DNA of 44,419 bases from an archaeon (GCA_020051845.1 JAGVQG010000019.1:1-44419), one strand, 5' to 3'. Shown: positions 17,034 through 24,728, counted from the stretch's first letter. Made by a program: numbers and translations. Notes: generated by a model not told the origin, from the letters alone.

Positions 17034-17114
17034 ACGCGCAGGTAAGATGAGGGACTATATCTTGTTTTTCGTGATGCTGAAGGACGCAACTGCACTCTTC
17101 GTCAATCCTACATT

Positions 17115-19358
17115 TCATTGATACTTCTTCTCGACAAAATCAAAAATAGTCTTCGCCTTCTTCTCGCCGACGCCTTCGACCTTTTCGAGCTCTTCCTTGC
17201 CGGCGTTGACGATGCCCTTGACAGATCCGAAGGTCTTGAGTAGCTGCCTTCCAAGCACAGGACCGACGGAGGGGATGGCTGAGACGACGTATTCCTGCTG
17301 CTGCTCTGTCGAAGCCGGCTTCTTGTTGCCATGACTCGAGAATTCCTTGCCATCCTCGTTCTGCTCGCGCGAAGCGATAGTCATTATCATCTGACAACTC
17401 TCCTGCGGAGTCTTCGTGAAAAGTATGGGGATGCCGTAGGAGACGGAAATGGCGGCTATCATCCCACGGATCGCGTTAGGATGGATGTTGCGGATGACAT
17501 AGATATCCTTGTCACCCTCGATGATTATCAACGGCCGCTCATATTGACGCTTGAGACCCCGGAGCTGCTCCAAAAGCCGGGTGTCAAGCATGCTCTCAAG
17601 GAAATCCTCCTGCGTCTTGTACTCGATCGCGCATCTTTGCGAAACCACATAATCGCTTACAGGCAACATCTCGAGCTTGACATCGGCTCCGCGCTCCAAC
17701 AAGTCCTTGACGACAGGGCCGCCTTTTTCACGATAATCAACAAAGACAAGAGGACCTTTGATCGCCTGTTTCTTCTGTGGTTGTCCGAACCGGGCCAATG
17801 TAGACTGTGGCTGTTGCAGCAGGCGCGTGTTGAGCCTGGTGCGAAGATCATTCAGGATGGAACCCATGTTCCTTTCCTTGTGGCGCGCGACAGCGGCATA
17901 GGCTTCGTCACGGGTGTTCCTTGCGATGAGCATCATCACACGTCCCGTGTCATGTCTGCCGGTCCTTCCCCTGCGCTGTATCGATCGTATGGCAGAGGGC
18001 ACGGGTTCGTAGAACATGACGAGATCCACCGACGGTATGTCGAGACCCTCCTCTGCGACACAGGTGGCGATCAATACGTTGAAAAAACCATCTCCAAATT
18101 CCTGCAGCATCTCGACCTGTCTCTTCTGGCTCAGGCCGATGCCATTCTTCTTGGCCTGGCCCACGAAAATCTCCGGAAGGACTCCGGGAATGCCTGTCAA
18201 CGTCTTCTTGAGTTGCTGCGCGCTGTCCCTGAACTGCGTGAAAAGGATTATCTTCGACTTCTTGTTGGCCGCGAACTCCGCCTCGCAGATATTCCGCACC
18301 TTCTCAAGCTTCGGATGCTCGACACCCTGGGAGATGAGAGCGTCGAGTTTTATCTGCGCCGCCTTGAATTGCGCGTCAACGACAAGATTACGGACGGCCT
18401 TGCTCTGTCCTGCAGAAGCCTCCTCGCGGAGTTTTTGCATGTAGGTCTGAAGCGGTGCGAGCCCCTGCGATTCCAGCAGCTCAAGCGCATGCTGGAGCTT
18501 CATCACCTCTGCCACGATCGAGATGGCCTTGAGCGTCTGACTGTCCCGATCACCTTCACCGAATTTATGCCGCAATTCCAATTGCATCGCGATGAGCTCC
18601 TTCCTCGTCGGATTGTACAATCCTTTCGCGAGACCGAAGCCACGCAATACATCCGTGCGAGCCTTGACGCAGTTCGAGAACAAACGACGCAGGTCGATCA
18701 TCGGTTGCGGCAAGTCGACGCGGATGTGCTGTATGTTTGTCTCCTGGACGTAGGGAAGCACGTCTTCATCATCAACCGTGCGAACTTCGACATGTTCGAT
18801 CCTGAGATTCTCGCATACCTGCAGTATGTGCTCTTCCTCACTGCCAGGACTCGCGGTCAAGGCGAGGATGTGCGGGAACTTCGCGGCTTCGACGTATTTC
18901 TTCGCGAGATAGACATAGCTGTAGTCTCCGACAGCGCGATGCGCTTCATCAAAGACGATCAGCGAGACATCATCGATTCCAAGACGGCTGCTTATGACGT
19001 CGTTCTCCATCCCCTGCGGCGTCGAGAAAATGAACTGCGCGCTCTCCCAGAGCCGGGCCCGCTTTTCTGCCGGGACATTGCCCGTGAAAAGCGCGAATGA
19101 ATCTTCCGGAGCTTCAAGATGCTTCTTGAAAGTCGTCATGTGTTGTTCGCACAGAGGCTTTGTCGGAGCCAGGAAGATGACCTTCGAGCCAGGATGCTGC
19201 TGCAATCGTTGGAGGGAGAGAAGAAGCGCAATGGCCGTCTTTCCCATCCCTGTGGGCAAGACGACGAGACAGTTCTTCTGCACACAACTTCCCAGGATGG
19301 TCTCCTGATAGAGCCGTGGCGTGATGTCTTTCAAGCGAGCGAGCGTCACTGTGTTCAT
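17115..19358 (-). CDS. hef: Hef-type helicase-nuclease (XPF/FANCM family)
   Basis: Archaeal enzyme that processes stalled forks and branched DNA. The 747 aa comprise a superfamily-2 helicase (Walker A PTGMGKT at 35-41, DEAH at 137-140, QRRGRTGR motif VI in the second half), an ERCC4 nuclease domain from about 536 (VDYREK, SDY with Asp569), and tandem helix-hairpin-helix motifs at about 692-740 (IPSVGPVLGRQLL, VEGVGEKKA). The nuclease signature ERKxxxD reads Glu579-Tyr580-Lys581-TQE-Asp585, so the Arg is Tyr while the metal-binding acids and Lys remain. The promoter diverges from the neighbouring helicase gene. Confidence 0.95.
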   Translation of the reverse strand: MNTVTLARLKDITPRLYQETILGSCVQKNCLVVLPTGMGKTAIALLLSLQRLQQHPGSKVIFLAPTKPLCEQHMTTFKKHLEAPEDSFALFTGNVPAEKRARLWESAQFIFSTPQGMENDVISSRLGIDDVSLIVFDEAHRAVGDYSYVYLAKKYVEAAKFPHILALTASPGSEEEHILQVCENLRIEHVEVRTVDDEDVLPYVQETNIQHIRVDLPQPMIDLRRLFSNCVKARTDVLRGFGLAKGLYNPTRKELIAMQLELRHKFGEGDRDSQTLKAISIVAEVMKLQHALELLESQGLAPLQTYMQKLREEASAGQSKAVRNLVVDAQFKAAQIKLDALISQGVEHPKLEKVRNICEAEFAANKKSKIILFTQFRDSAQQLKKTLTGIPGVLPEIFVGQAKKNGIGLSQKRQVEMLQEFGDGFFNVLIATCVAEEGLDIPSVDLVMFYEPVPSAIRSIQRRGRTGRHDTGRVMMLIARNTRDEAYAAVARHKERNMGSILNDLRTRLNTRLLQQPQSTLARFGQPQKKQAIKGPLVFVDYREKGGPVVKDLLERGADVKLEMLPVSDYVVSQRCAIEYKTQEDFLESMLDTRLLEQLRGLKRQYERPLIIIEGDKDIYVIRNIHPNAIRGMIAAISVSYGIPILFTKTPQESCQMIMTIASREQNEDGKEFSSHGNKKPASTEQQQEYVVSAIPSVGPVLGRQLLKTFGSVKGIVNAGKEELEKVEGVGEKKAKTIFDFVEKKYQ

Positions 19359-19381
19359 ATCCCCCTATTGGCCGTTTTGCG

Positions 19382-19437
19382 CTTAAATAGGACCCGGCCT
19401 GCTGTCGAGTGGGGAGTGGTCGCTCACATTTATATAA
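19382..19437. promoter_or_regulatory. Divergent promoters of hef and Ski2-like helicase
   Basis: Minus-strand TATTTAAGC (19382-19390) is 28 nt from the hef ATG. Plus-strand ATTTATATAA (19428-19437) is 26 nt from the helicase ATG. Both spacings predict transcripts starting at or next to the start codon. The two promoters lie back to back in a 100-base gap. Confidence 0.65.
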
Positions 19438-19458
19438 CTCATCTGTCGTGCTGCAACC

Positions 19459-21381
19459 ATGCAATTCCAAGGCTTCACTCTTGATGATTTCCAGGTCGAG
19501 GCTATCGCGAGCATCGAGAAAGGGAATTCGGTCGTTGTTTCAGCCGCAACGGGCACTGGAAAGACCTTGATAGCCGACTATGTCATCGACAAGAACATCA
19601 AGCTCGGCAAGCGCGTGATCTACACAGCACCGATAAAGGCGCTTTCCAACCAGAAGTACCGTGATTTCACAAAAGCATATGGCAAGGACGCCATCGGCCT
19701 GATTACCGGCGACGTGCAGATCAACACCAACGCGCAGATCCTGATAATGACGACAGAGATCTACCGAAACATGCTCCTCGCGCGTGATGAGTTGATAGGA
19801 AGCGTCAACCACGTCATATTCGACGAGATACACTTCATCTCAGACTTCGAGCGCGGCACGATATGGGAAGAGAGCATAATATTCTCGCCCAAAAACATAC
19901 GATTCCTGTGCCTTAGCGCCACGATACCGAACGCAGTGCAGTTCGCGGCGTGGATATCGAAAATAAAGGACCACACGGTCGAGGTGGTCAGGCACGACAA
20001 AAGAGCGGTCCCGCTCACACATAAAGTGTTCGATTCGGACGAAGGGATAACGACACTGCAAGAATTAGGCAAAGTGATAAGACAGGAGAAAGGACATCAT
20101 CGAAACGAAAAAAACATCTATTCTCGCAGAAGAGAGCGGGCGACGAAGCCGAGATGCGAAGAAGTGGTGCGTGAACTGCAAGAACGCAAATGGTTGCCCT
20201 GTCTTTATTTCATATTCTCAAGGATGGAATGCGAGAGACAGGCAGGATATATCTACAAATCGTTCAACTTCCTGAGCAACGAACAAAAACTCCGCGTCGC
20301 GCAGCGCTTCAAGGACACGATACCTGAAGAACAGCGCGGATTAGAGAGCGTCAACAAAGTGCGTGAGTGGTGCAGCAAAGGAATAGGCGTCCATCACGCG
20401 GGACTGCTGCCATCCATAAAAGAAGTGGTCGAGCTATTATTCGTGGACGGCCTGATACATGTCCTATTCACGACAGAGACATTCGCGGTAGGATTGAACC
20501 TTCCCGTTCGTGCCACGGTCTTCAACTCACTCGAGAAATTCGACGGGATGAACTTCCGCTATCTGAATTCAAAAGAATACTTCCAGCTCGCAGGACGCGC
20601 AGGAAGGCGAGGAATAGACACCGAAGGATTCGCCATAGGTGTGATAGACAGGCAATCAGCCGATCTTGAGCGCATCGCGAAGTTCACGGCGGCCGACACA
20701 GAGCCCATAATCTCCCAGTTCCGCATGTCGTACAACACGGCTTTGCACCTGGTGAGCCGCCATAATCCCGATGAAGTCGAGGTAATACTCAAAAGCAATT
20801 TTGACTATTTTGTCCGGAAAGCCGAGAAAGGCCACATACGAATAGTATCCGAGTACAACAACAGGCTCAAGAAGATGCGACAGCTAGGATATCTTACGAA
20901 CGACAACCAACTGACCGATCGAGGCCACTTCCTCATCAACATCTACTCATATGAATTGATGGTCGGCGAGATATTCTCGACAGAAATATGGAAAGGATTG
21001 AACGAAGACCAGCTATTGCTAGTCGCGGCCTCGATAATATACGAAGAAAGACGCAGTGATAAGTATGATGTGTGCGGAGCGGACTCGATCGTCACACCGA
21101 TACTAGGAATCCTCAAGAAGAACGAATACGTCGCCAAAGAGATCAACAAGATGGCGTTACGTAAACTGGCAATACTTGTGTCCCGATGGTCCAATGGCGC
21201 ATCATTCGAGGAACTTCTCGAGTACACCGACTCACAGGAAGGGGACATCATACACCTGTTCCGAAGGATACTTGATTTGTTGAGACAGATAAGACACGCC
21301 GCCCACGACGAAGAACTGCGCGAGAGGATCAACAGGGCGATGACGAAGATAGACAGGGACATAGTGCAAGTCAACCTGTGA
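19459..21381 (+). CDS. Ski2/Mtr4-like DExH RNA helicase
   Basis: Superfamily-2 helicase, probably acting on RNA. The 640 aa contain the Q-like N-terminus LDDFQVEAIASIEKG, Walker A ATGTGKT (30-36), TAPIKALSNQK (motif Ia), DEIH at 122-125, LSATIPN (motif III), the Ski2/Mtr4-type ECERQAGY and GIGVHHAGLLPSIKEVVE block, FAVGLNLP, and QLAGRAGRRG (motif VI). The C-terminal 200 residues resemble the DSHCT helical domain of Ski2/Mtr4/Dob1, which feed RNA to exosomes. The arch insertion of eukaryotic Mtr4 is missing. A role in RNA surveillance is an inference from family. Confidence 0.9.
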   Translation: MQFQGFTLDDFQVEAIASIEKGNSVVVSAATGTGKTLIADYVIDKNIKLGKRVIYTAPIKALSNQKYRDFTKAYGKDAIGLITGDVQINTNAQILIMTTEIYRNMLLARDELIGSVNHVIFDEIHFISDFERGTIWEESIIFSPKNIRFLCLSATIPNAVQFAAWISKIKDHTVEVVRHDKRAVPLTHKVFDSDEGITTLQELGKVIRQEKGHHRNEKNIYSRRRERATKPRCEEVVRELQERKWLPCLYFIFSRMECERQAGYIYKSFNFLSNEQKLRVAQRFKDTIPEEQRGLESVNKVREWCSKGIGVHHAGLLPSIKEVVELLFVDGLIHVLFTTETFAVGLNLPVRATVFNSLEKFDGMNFRYLNSKEYFQLAGRAGRRGIDTEGFAIGVIDRQSADLERIAKFTAADTEPIISQFRMSYNTALHLVSRHNPDEVEVILKSNFDYFVRKAEKGHIRIVSEYNNRLKKMRQLGYLTNDNQLTDRGHFLINIYSYELMVGEIFSTEIWKGLNEDQLLLVAASIIYEERRSDKYDVCGADSIVTPILGILKKNEYVAKEINKMALRKLAILVSRWSNGASFEELLEYTDSQEGDIIHLFRRILDLLRQIRHAAHDEELRERINRAMTKIDRDIVQVNL

Positions 21382-21404
21382 GTGTTTCTAATCACCGTAA
21401 TTCT

Positions 21405-21830
21405 CTAATCGAAGAACCGGGGATCATCGCTGCGAACCGTCTGCTGTATTATCTGTCGTTGCATCGGCTTCTTTTGCGTGGGTGTGGGCGCAGTAGTGTT
21501 GGCAGGGGCATGATTTTGCATAGACCGAAAAGAGGGCGATGAAACAGGACCTGTCTTGACCTGGATCACTTCCTTGGGCTTCATGAACTTCAGCATCTCC
21601 ATGCCCTTGCTGAAAGAGATGGGTCCGCAGCTTAGGCAGAGGAAGAAAGGTCCCCACTTGCCTTCCCGCAGCTCAGTCCAACTTCCACAGGCGCATTTTA
21701 TCTCTGGCAGTTTCGCATCGACGTGGTTCTTGCAGACAGGCACATTCTGCACGCTTATGGACATCGCGGGCTTCGAGCAGAAAGGACAAGTCGCGGTCTT
21801 GGATTCACCGTATCGCTTGGGAAGCCTCAT
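21405..21830 (-). CDS. Zinc-ribbon protein, topoisomerase-finger-like
   Basis: 141 aa from ATG 21830; longer open sequence upstream lies within the next gene in another frame. Two putative zinc sites are seen: Cys15-Cys18/Cys33-His36, and Cys46-Cys48/Cys65-Cys68. The second, with ELREGKWGPFFLCLSCG between the pairs, resembles the C-terminal zinc fingers of type IA topoisomerases. The remaining 60 residues are Pro/Gln/Thr-rich and end DDPRFFD. A nucleic-acid-binding role is likely but unproven. It is the last gene of a three-gene operon, 5 bases after the membrane protein. Confidence 0.75.
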   Translation of the reverse strand: MRLPKRYGESKTATCPFCSKPAMSISVQNVPVCKNHVDAKLPEIKCACGSWTELREGKWGPFFLCLSCGPISFSKGMEMLKFMKPKEVIQVKTGPVSSPSFRSMQNHAPANTTAPTPTQKKPMQRQIIQQTVRSDDPRFFD

Positions 21831-21835
21831 CAGAA

Positions 21836-22180
21836 TCACCTGCGCTTCGCAGGCACCATGCTTTTCTTGATGATGAATCCCACGACAAGACCCGCTATGA
21901 AAGTAATGACTATGAGCTTGAACGAGGCGTAGAACAAAGAGCCGATGGAGTATCCGATCAGGAAGCCCGTGATGATGATATACCAGCCCATCCTCGGGCC
22001 TTTCCGCACTGAGAACCATCTCATCCCGAAAAGGATCCCCACTATGAGCGCGCCGACATAGGTTATCGACGCTGAATCTGAGCTGAAAGCCAGGAAGACA
22101 CCCATGAAAATGGCGATGAGACCCATTATCTCGCCCCAGTCATTCGACCATACCAGCTTCAGGAAGTCGTCGAACGCCAT
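21836..22180 (-). CDS. Small four-helix membrane protein
   Basis: 114 aa from ATG 22180, which overlaps the upstream stop by one base (TGATG). After an N-terminal FDDFLKLVWSNDWGE segment there are about four hydrophobic helices, two short basic loops (RKGPR and the final KKSMVPAKRR) and no catalytic-looking residues. I do not recognise the family. Coupling to the S2P-like gene suggests that the two membrane proteins act together. Confidence 0.75.
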   Translation of the reverse strand: MAFDDFLKLVWSNDWGEIMGLIAIFMGVFLAFSSDSASITYVGALIVGILFGMRWFSVRKGPRMGWYIIITGFLIGYSIGSLFYASFKLIVITFIAGLVVGFIIKKSMVPAKRR

Positions 22181-23106
22181 CAGCCGAAGGTCCTCCACCA
22201 GGCATACCACGCGAGCGTCATGCAAACCAACACCAGGATGATGATCACCCAATGTGGCAACCCCAGGATCAATCCGAGCCAGAACGCGATGACTCCCACG
22301 ATCACACACGTGAGCAGTGTCCTGTTGATGAAGAAGAAATGGGTCTTGTCAAAGAATTTTATCCTGCCGCCAGCAGTGCCTTCCATCTGTTTGTCCCAGG
22401 CAGACCAGACCGCGATGATGACAACCACGACGAAAAGGAAACCGATCCAGCCAGGCAGACCGGATATCATGGCTATGGCGGCAGCAAGTACGCCGCCGAA
22501 AACCACGGCAAGGAAAGTCCTGCTCACGAAAAATATGTAGCAGCCGTCAAGCGGCGGGATCGGAAGCAGATAAATGAGGGCGAACAACAGGTTGAGGTGG
22601 ATGAAAGAGGTGATTGTGTCGGACGGACTCTTGACAAGCCACCAGAACAGCAAAGCGACGACAGCGTTCGCCATCGGACCCGCGAGATAGACCCACATCT
22701 TCGAGACCGTGCCTGCCTTGTACCTGAAATGGCCGAGGCGATGGTACTTGAGTTCCTCGATCTCGGTGCGCGTGAACGTCACGAAAGGCAATGCGCCCCG
22801 GGTGATGACTGCGAGCAGCAAAGCGACAAGCATACCGCCCCACCAGGCGCGATGTTCGGCCTGCATATCAAGATTCAAAGCCATCAAACGCTGAGCTCCG
22901 TGATGGATCGCGAGCGTGATGATGGACAAAACGGATGAGATCAACAGGTTACGCAACCCTACGGCGAGATCGAAGTTATCGGCGCCCCAGGCATTGAATG
23001 AAAGGATGAAGCCTATCACGAAAGAAACCACGAAGAACTCCAACCATTCCTGATTGCTTGGCGGGAAGAACCTCTTTATCTTCGACCACTGATCAAAGAG
23101 CGTCAT
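22180..23106 (-). CDS. M50/site-2-protease-like membrane protein with degenerate zinc motif
   Basis: 308 aa, about eight membrane segments, with the layout of archaeal M50 intramembrane proteases. The region expected to hold HExxH reads His68-His69-Gly70-Ala71-Gln72 (LAIHHGAQRLMAL). The second motif is kept, LLPIPPLDG with Asp187 (family consensus NxxPxPPLDG). The catalytic Glu and the second His are therefore missing, so proteolysis is doubtful; it may be a pseudoprotease that binds or shields membrane substrates. A TATA-like TATTTAAACG near 23128-23139 is about 28 nt from the ATG. Confidence 0.82.
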   Translation of the reverse strand: MTLFDQWSKIKRFFPPSNQEWLEFFVVSFVIGFILSFNAWGADNFDLAVGLRNLLISSVLSIITLAIHHGAQRLMALNLDMQAEHRAWWGGMLVALLLAVITRGALPFVTFTRTEIEELKYHRLGHFRYKAGTVSKMWVYLAGPMANAVVALLFWWLVKSPSDTITSFIHLNLLFALIYLLPIPPLDGCYIFFVSRTFLAVVFGGVLAAAIAMISGLPGWIGFLFVVVVIIAVWSAWDKQMEGTAGGRIKFFDKTHFFFINRTLLTCVIVGVIAFWLGLILGLPHWVIIILVLVCMTLAWYAWWRTFG

Positions 23107-23129
23107 AGAAGAATCCTTGTGAAGGGCGT

Positions 23130-23810
23130 TTAAATACTTTGTGAGATATACCTACGAACCAAGACGGCAATGTCCTGCCTGTGGCCCGCGCCTATGATCG
23201 CCACGACCTTACCATCCTTGTGCTGTTGGCCGAGCGCGGCTAGCCGTTTTGCCATCACTTCATTGCGTTCATGCACAAGAACGCGATAGACATTAGGATA
23301 ACGCTTGCGCACATCCTTGATGAGCGTGTCGATCACGTCCTGGCTCGGCACCGTCTTCAGGTCGAAAGGGAGCTTTTTCTTGCCACCCATCATGCCGCGG
23401 ATCACGTCCCAGACAAACCTGCCTTTCTCACGCCAAGTCACGCCTTTGGATAGTCGTTTGAGGGTGATGCGAATGTCCTGGTCGATGAGCGCGACAGGTA
23501 TTTTGCGTTCCCGTGCAAGTTTTATCGCGTGCAACATCTCGGCGCCAGGATCCATGCCGACCTGTTTGCCGAGCATGCGTTCGGCCCACGCGCCGAGCAT
23601 CGAGAAAAGAAAACCCGTGAATCCCACGTGGCGTATGTCAGACAGACGCAGTTTCCTTGGTTGAGGGTTCAGAAGACCTTCCAACCGGCCTCGGTCAAGC
23701 TCTATGGCGATGACTTTTGGGCTGTGTGATGCGACAGCATCATCGACCTCTTTCAGGCTCTGCTTGGCAATGTGGCTGGTGCCTACAAGAACGATGTTCG
23801 ATACTATCAT
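23130..23810 (-). CDS. TraB/PrgY-family protein
   Basis: 226 aa. The family signature is present: VLVGTSHIAKQS with the GTSH motif at 10-13, AIELDRGR, VLVHERNEVMAKRL, and IIGAGHRQDI near the C-terminus. TraB-like proteins are thought to be degenerate or novel metalloproteases related to Tiki/GumN; PrgY acts on a peptide pheromone. Many archaeal members carry C-terminal membrane helices; this one ends at the soluble domain. TATA box TATAAATAGC at 23831-23840 is 25 nt from the start. Confidence 0.85.
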   Translation of the reverse strand: MIVSNIVLVGTSHIAKQSLKEVDDAVASHSPKVIAIELDRGRLEGLLNPQPRKLRLSDIRHVGFTGFLFSMLGAWAERMLGKQVGMDPGAEMLHAIKLARERKIPVALIDQDIRITLKRLSKGVTWREKGRFVWDVIRGMMGGKKKLPFDLKTVPSQDVIDTLIKDVRKRYPNVYRVLVHERNEVMAKRLAALGQQHKDGKVVAIIGAGHRQDIAVLVRRYISQSI

Positions 23811-23830
23811 GCAATCTCGTGCTAAAGAAC

Positions 23831-23840
23831 GCTATTTATA
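23831..23840 (-). promoter_or_regulatory. TATA box of the TraB-family gene
   Basis: Reads TATAAATAGC on the minus strand, 25 nt from the ATG at 23810, so a leaderless transcript is expected. It is back to back with the PRC-barrel promoter 30 bases away. Confidence 0.6.
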
Positions 23841-23870
23841 CGTATTGGTGTCCTGTTACATCCCAACAAA

Positions 23871-23880
23871 CTTTAAATAC
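23871..23880 (+). promoter_or_regulatory. TATA box of the PRC-barrel gene
   Basis: Reads CTTTAAATAC. The expected transcription start is near 23901-23903, giving an unusually long leader of about 75 nt for this window. Confidence 0.65.
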
Positions 23881-23884
23881 TATG

Positions 23885-23900
23885 ACCATTACGTAATGGT
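23885..23900. promoter_or_regulatory. 16-bp perfect palindrome between TATA box and start site
   Basis: ACCATTACGTAATGGT is identical to its reverse complement over all 16 positions. It fills the gap between the TATA box and the expected start of transcription, the place where a dimeric repressor would block RNA polymerase. No regulator gene is adjacent. The regulator and signal are unknown. Confidence 0.6.
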
Positions 23901-23909
23901 ATTAGTCAA

Positions 23910-23931
23910 CAGAAATGCAACGGCATTTCTG
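23910..23931 (+). promoter_or_regulatory. Hairpin 1 in the PRC-barrel leader
   Basis: CAGAAATGC and GCATTTCTG form a perfect 9-bp stem around the tetraloop AACG, within the predicted 5' untranslated RNA. Confidence 0.55.
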
Positions 23932-23932
23932 A

Positions 23933-23952
23933 GATTACAACAAGTTGTAATC
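23933..23952 (+). promoter_or_regulatory. Inverted repeat / hairpin 2 in the PRC-barrel leader
   Basis: GATTACAAC and GTTGTAATC are exact reverse complements separated by AA; as RNA this gives an 8-bp stem with a CAAG loop. It shares ATTAC/GTAAT half-sites with the palindrome at 23885-23900, so it could instead be a second DNA operator. The ribosome-binding site (GGAGGG, 23964-23969) is 11 bases downstream and remains free. Confidence 0.55.
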
Positions 23953-23976
23953 ACATTCAACAAGGAGGGATTTGTA

Positions 23977-24255
23977 ATGCTGAAGCTGAAGAAGATTTCT
24001 GAGGCATACGATATGAAGGTGTTCACGGACATAGGCGACTATTTCGGTGACGTAGAGGAAGCGGTCCTCACGGCCACGAAGGTCCATGGTTGGCGCGTGC
24101 GCGCGACCAAGAACTCGTTCCTGAGCAAGGTCCTAGGATCAGCGAAGGGAGTAGTCGTGCCACATACCCTTGTGAAGAGCATGGGCGATGTCATGATCAT
24201 CTCCAAGGCAGCAGTGCCCAACTACTCCGGCGACGAAGCAGCGGCAGAAGAGTAA
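23977..24255 (+). CDS. Small PRC-barrel domain protein
   Basis: 92 aa. The sequence LKKISEAYDMKVFTDIGDYFGDVEEAV matches the start of PRC-barrel domains, small beta-barrels found in RimM, photosynthetic reaction centres and many short archaeal proteins; some archaeal ones (CdpB) take part in SepF/FtsZ-based cell division. The end is acidic (GDEAAAEE). ATG 23977 is chosen because GGAGGG lies 7 bases upstream and the domain begins there; an in-frame ATG at 23896 inside the palindrome would add 27 unrelated residues. The exact role is unknown; the promoter suggests strong regulation. Confidence 0.85.
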   Translation: MLKLKKISEAYDMKVFTDIGDYFGDVEEAVLTATKVHGWRVRATKNSFLSKVLGSAKGVVVPHTLVKSMGDVMIISKAAVPNYSGDEAAAEE

Positions 24256-24264
24256 GTTTTTATC
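24255..24264 (+). promoter_or_regulatory. Probable TATA box of tRNA-Gly
   Basis: AGTTTTTATC lies about 30 nt before the mature tRNA 5' end and directly after the PRC-barrel stop codon. The T-run may also end the upstream transcript. Confidence 0.45.
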
Positions 24265-24289
24265 CTATCACTTTCCGCAGTCGCTTGAC

Positions 24290-24360
24290 GCGACTGTAGT
24301 TCAGTGGTAGAATACGAGCTTCCCAAGCTTGGGATGCGGGTTCGATTCCCGCCAGTCGCA
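24290..24360 (+). tRNA. tRNA-Gly (anticodon CCC)
   Basis: 71-nt cloverleaf: acceptor GCGACTG/CAGTCGC with discriminator A24360, D stem GTTC/GAAT, anticodon stem CGAGC/GCTTG with loop TTCCCAA (anticodon CCC at 24322-24324), and T stem GCGGG/CCCGC with loop TTCGATT. It reads GGG codons. No intron and no encoded CCA. The 3' end is one base from the ATG of the next gene. Confidence 0.97.
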
Positions 24361-24361
24361 T

Positions 24362-24715
24362 ATGGACTCAATACTTTACCTATACGTGCCGGTCGCGTGG
24401 CTGGTCGGTCAATTGATCAAGCTTCTCATAGGAGTGTGCAAGTATAGACGTTTCGTACCGACATCTTTCTTCTCGCTCGGCGGCATGCCCAGTTCGCATT
24501 CGGCGCTCGTGTCCGCGCTCGTGACAGCAGTCGGCATCAATGAAGGCATCACAAGCACGGTCTTCGTCGTGACATTTGTGTTCTCATTCATCGTGATATA
24601 CGACGCCTGGGCGCATCATAGGGTGAGAAGGCACACGCTGCCGCAGGTGCTCGCCGGTATTGTGGTCGGCGTCATAACGTTGTTGACCGCGGCTTTGCTG
24701 CATGGGTACTTCTAG
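24362..24715 (+). CDS. Divergent PAP2-family membrane protein (DUF212)
   Basis: 117 aa. Residues around FFSLGGMPSSHSALVSALVTAVG carry the MPSSHSA motif of DUF212/YuiD proteins, distant relatives of PAP2 acid phosphatases. FSFIVIYDAWAHHRVRR fits the family's conserved D-x-x-x-x-R region. About four membrane helices. The product may act on a lipid phosphate, but this family's activity is not established. The ATG begins one base after the tRNA-Gly 3' end and no Shine-Dalgarno sequence can fit except within the tRNA, so translation probably depends on tRNA processing or a leaderless start. Confidence 0.85.
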   Translation: MDSILYLYVPVAWLVGQLIKLLIGVCKYRRFVPTSFFSLGGMPSSHSALVSALVTAVGINEGITSTVFVVTFVFSFIVIYDAWAHHRVRRHTLPQVLAGIVVGVITLLTAALLHGYF

Positions 24716-24728
24716 AATCATCCAACAA

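Noticed and set aside
17331-19100. 589-codon open frame on the plus strand
   Set aside because: It lies entirely antisense to hef, whose motifs are clear. High GC with few stop triplets on the opposite strand explains the long frame; no protein motif seen.
23704-23976. N-terminal extension of the PRC-barrel protein, including ATG 23896
   Set aside because: The domain starts at the ATG with GGAGGG upstream; the extension runs through the TATA box, palindrome and hairpins.
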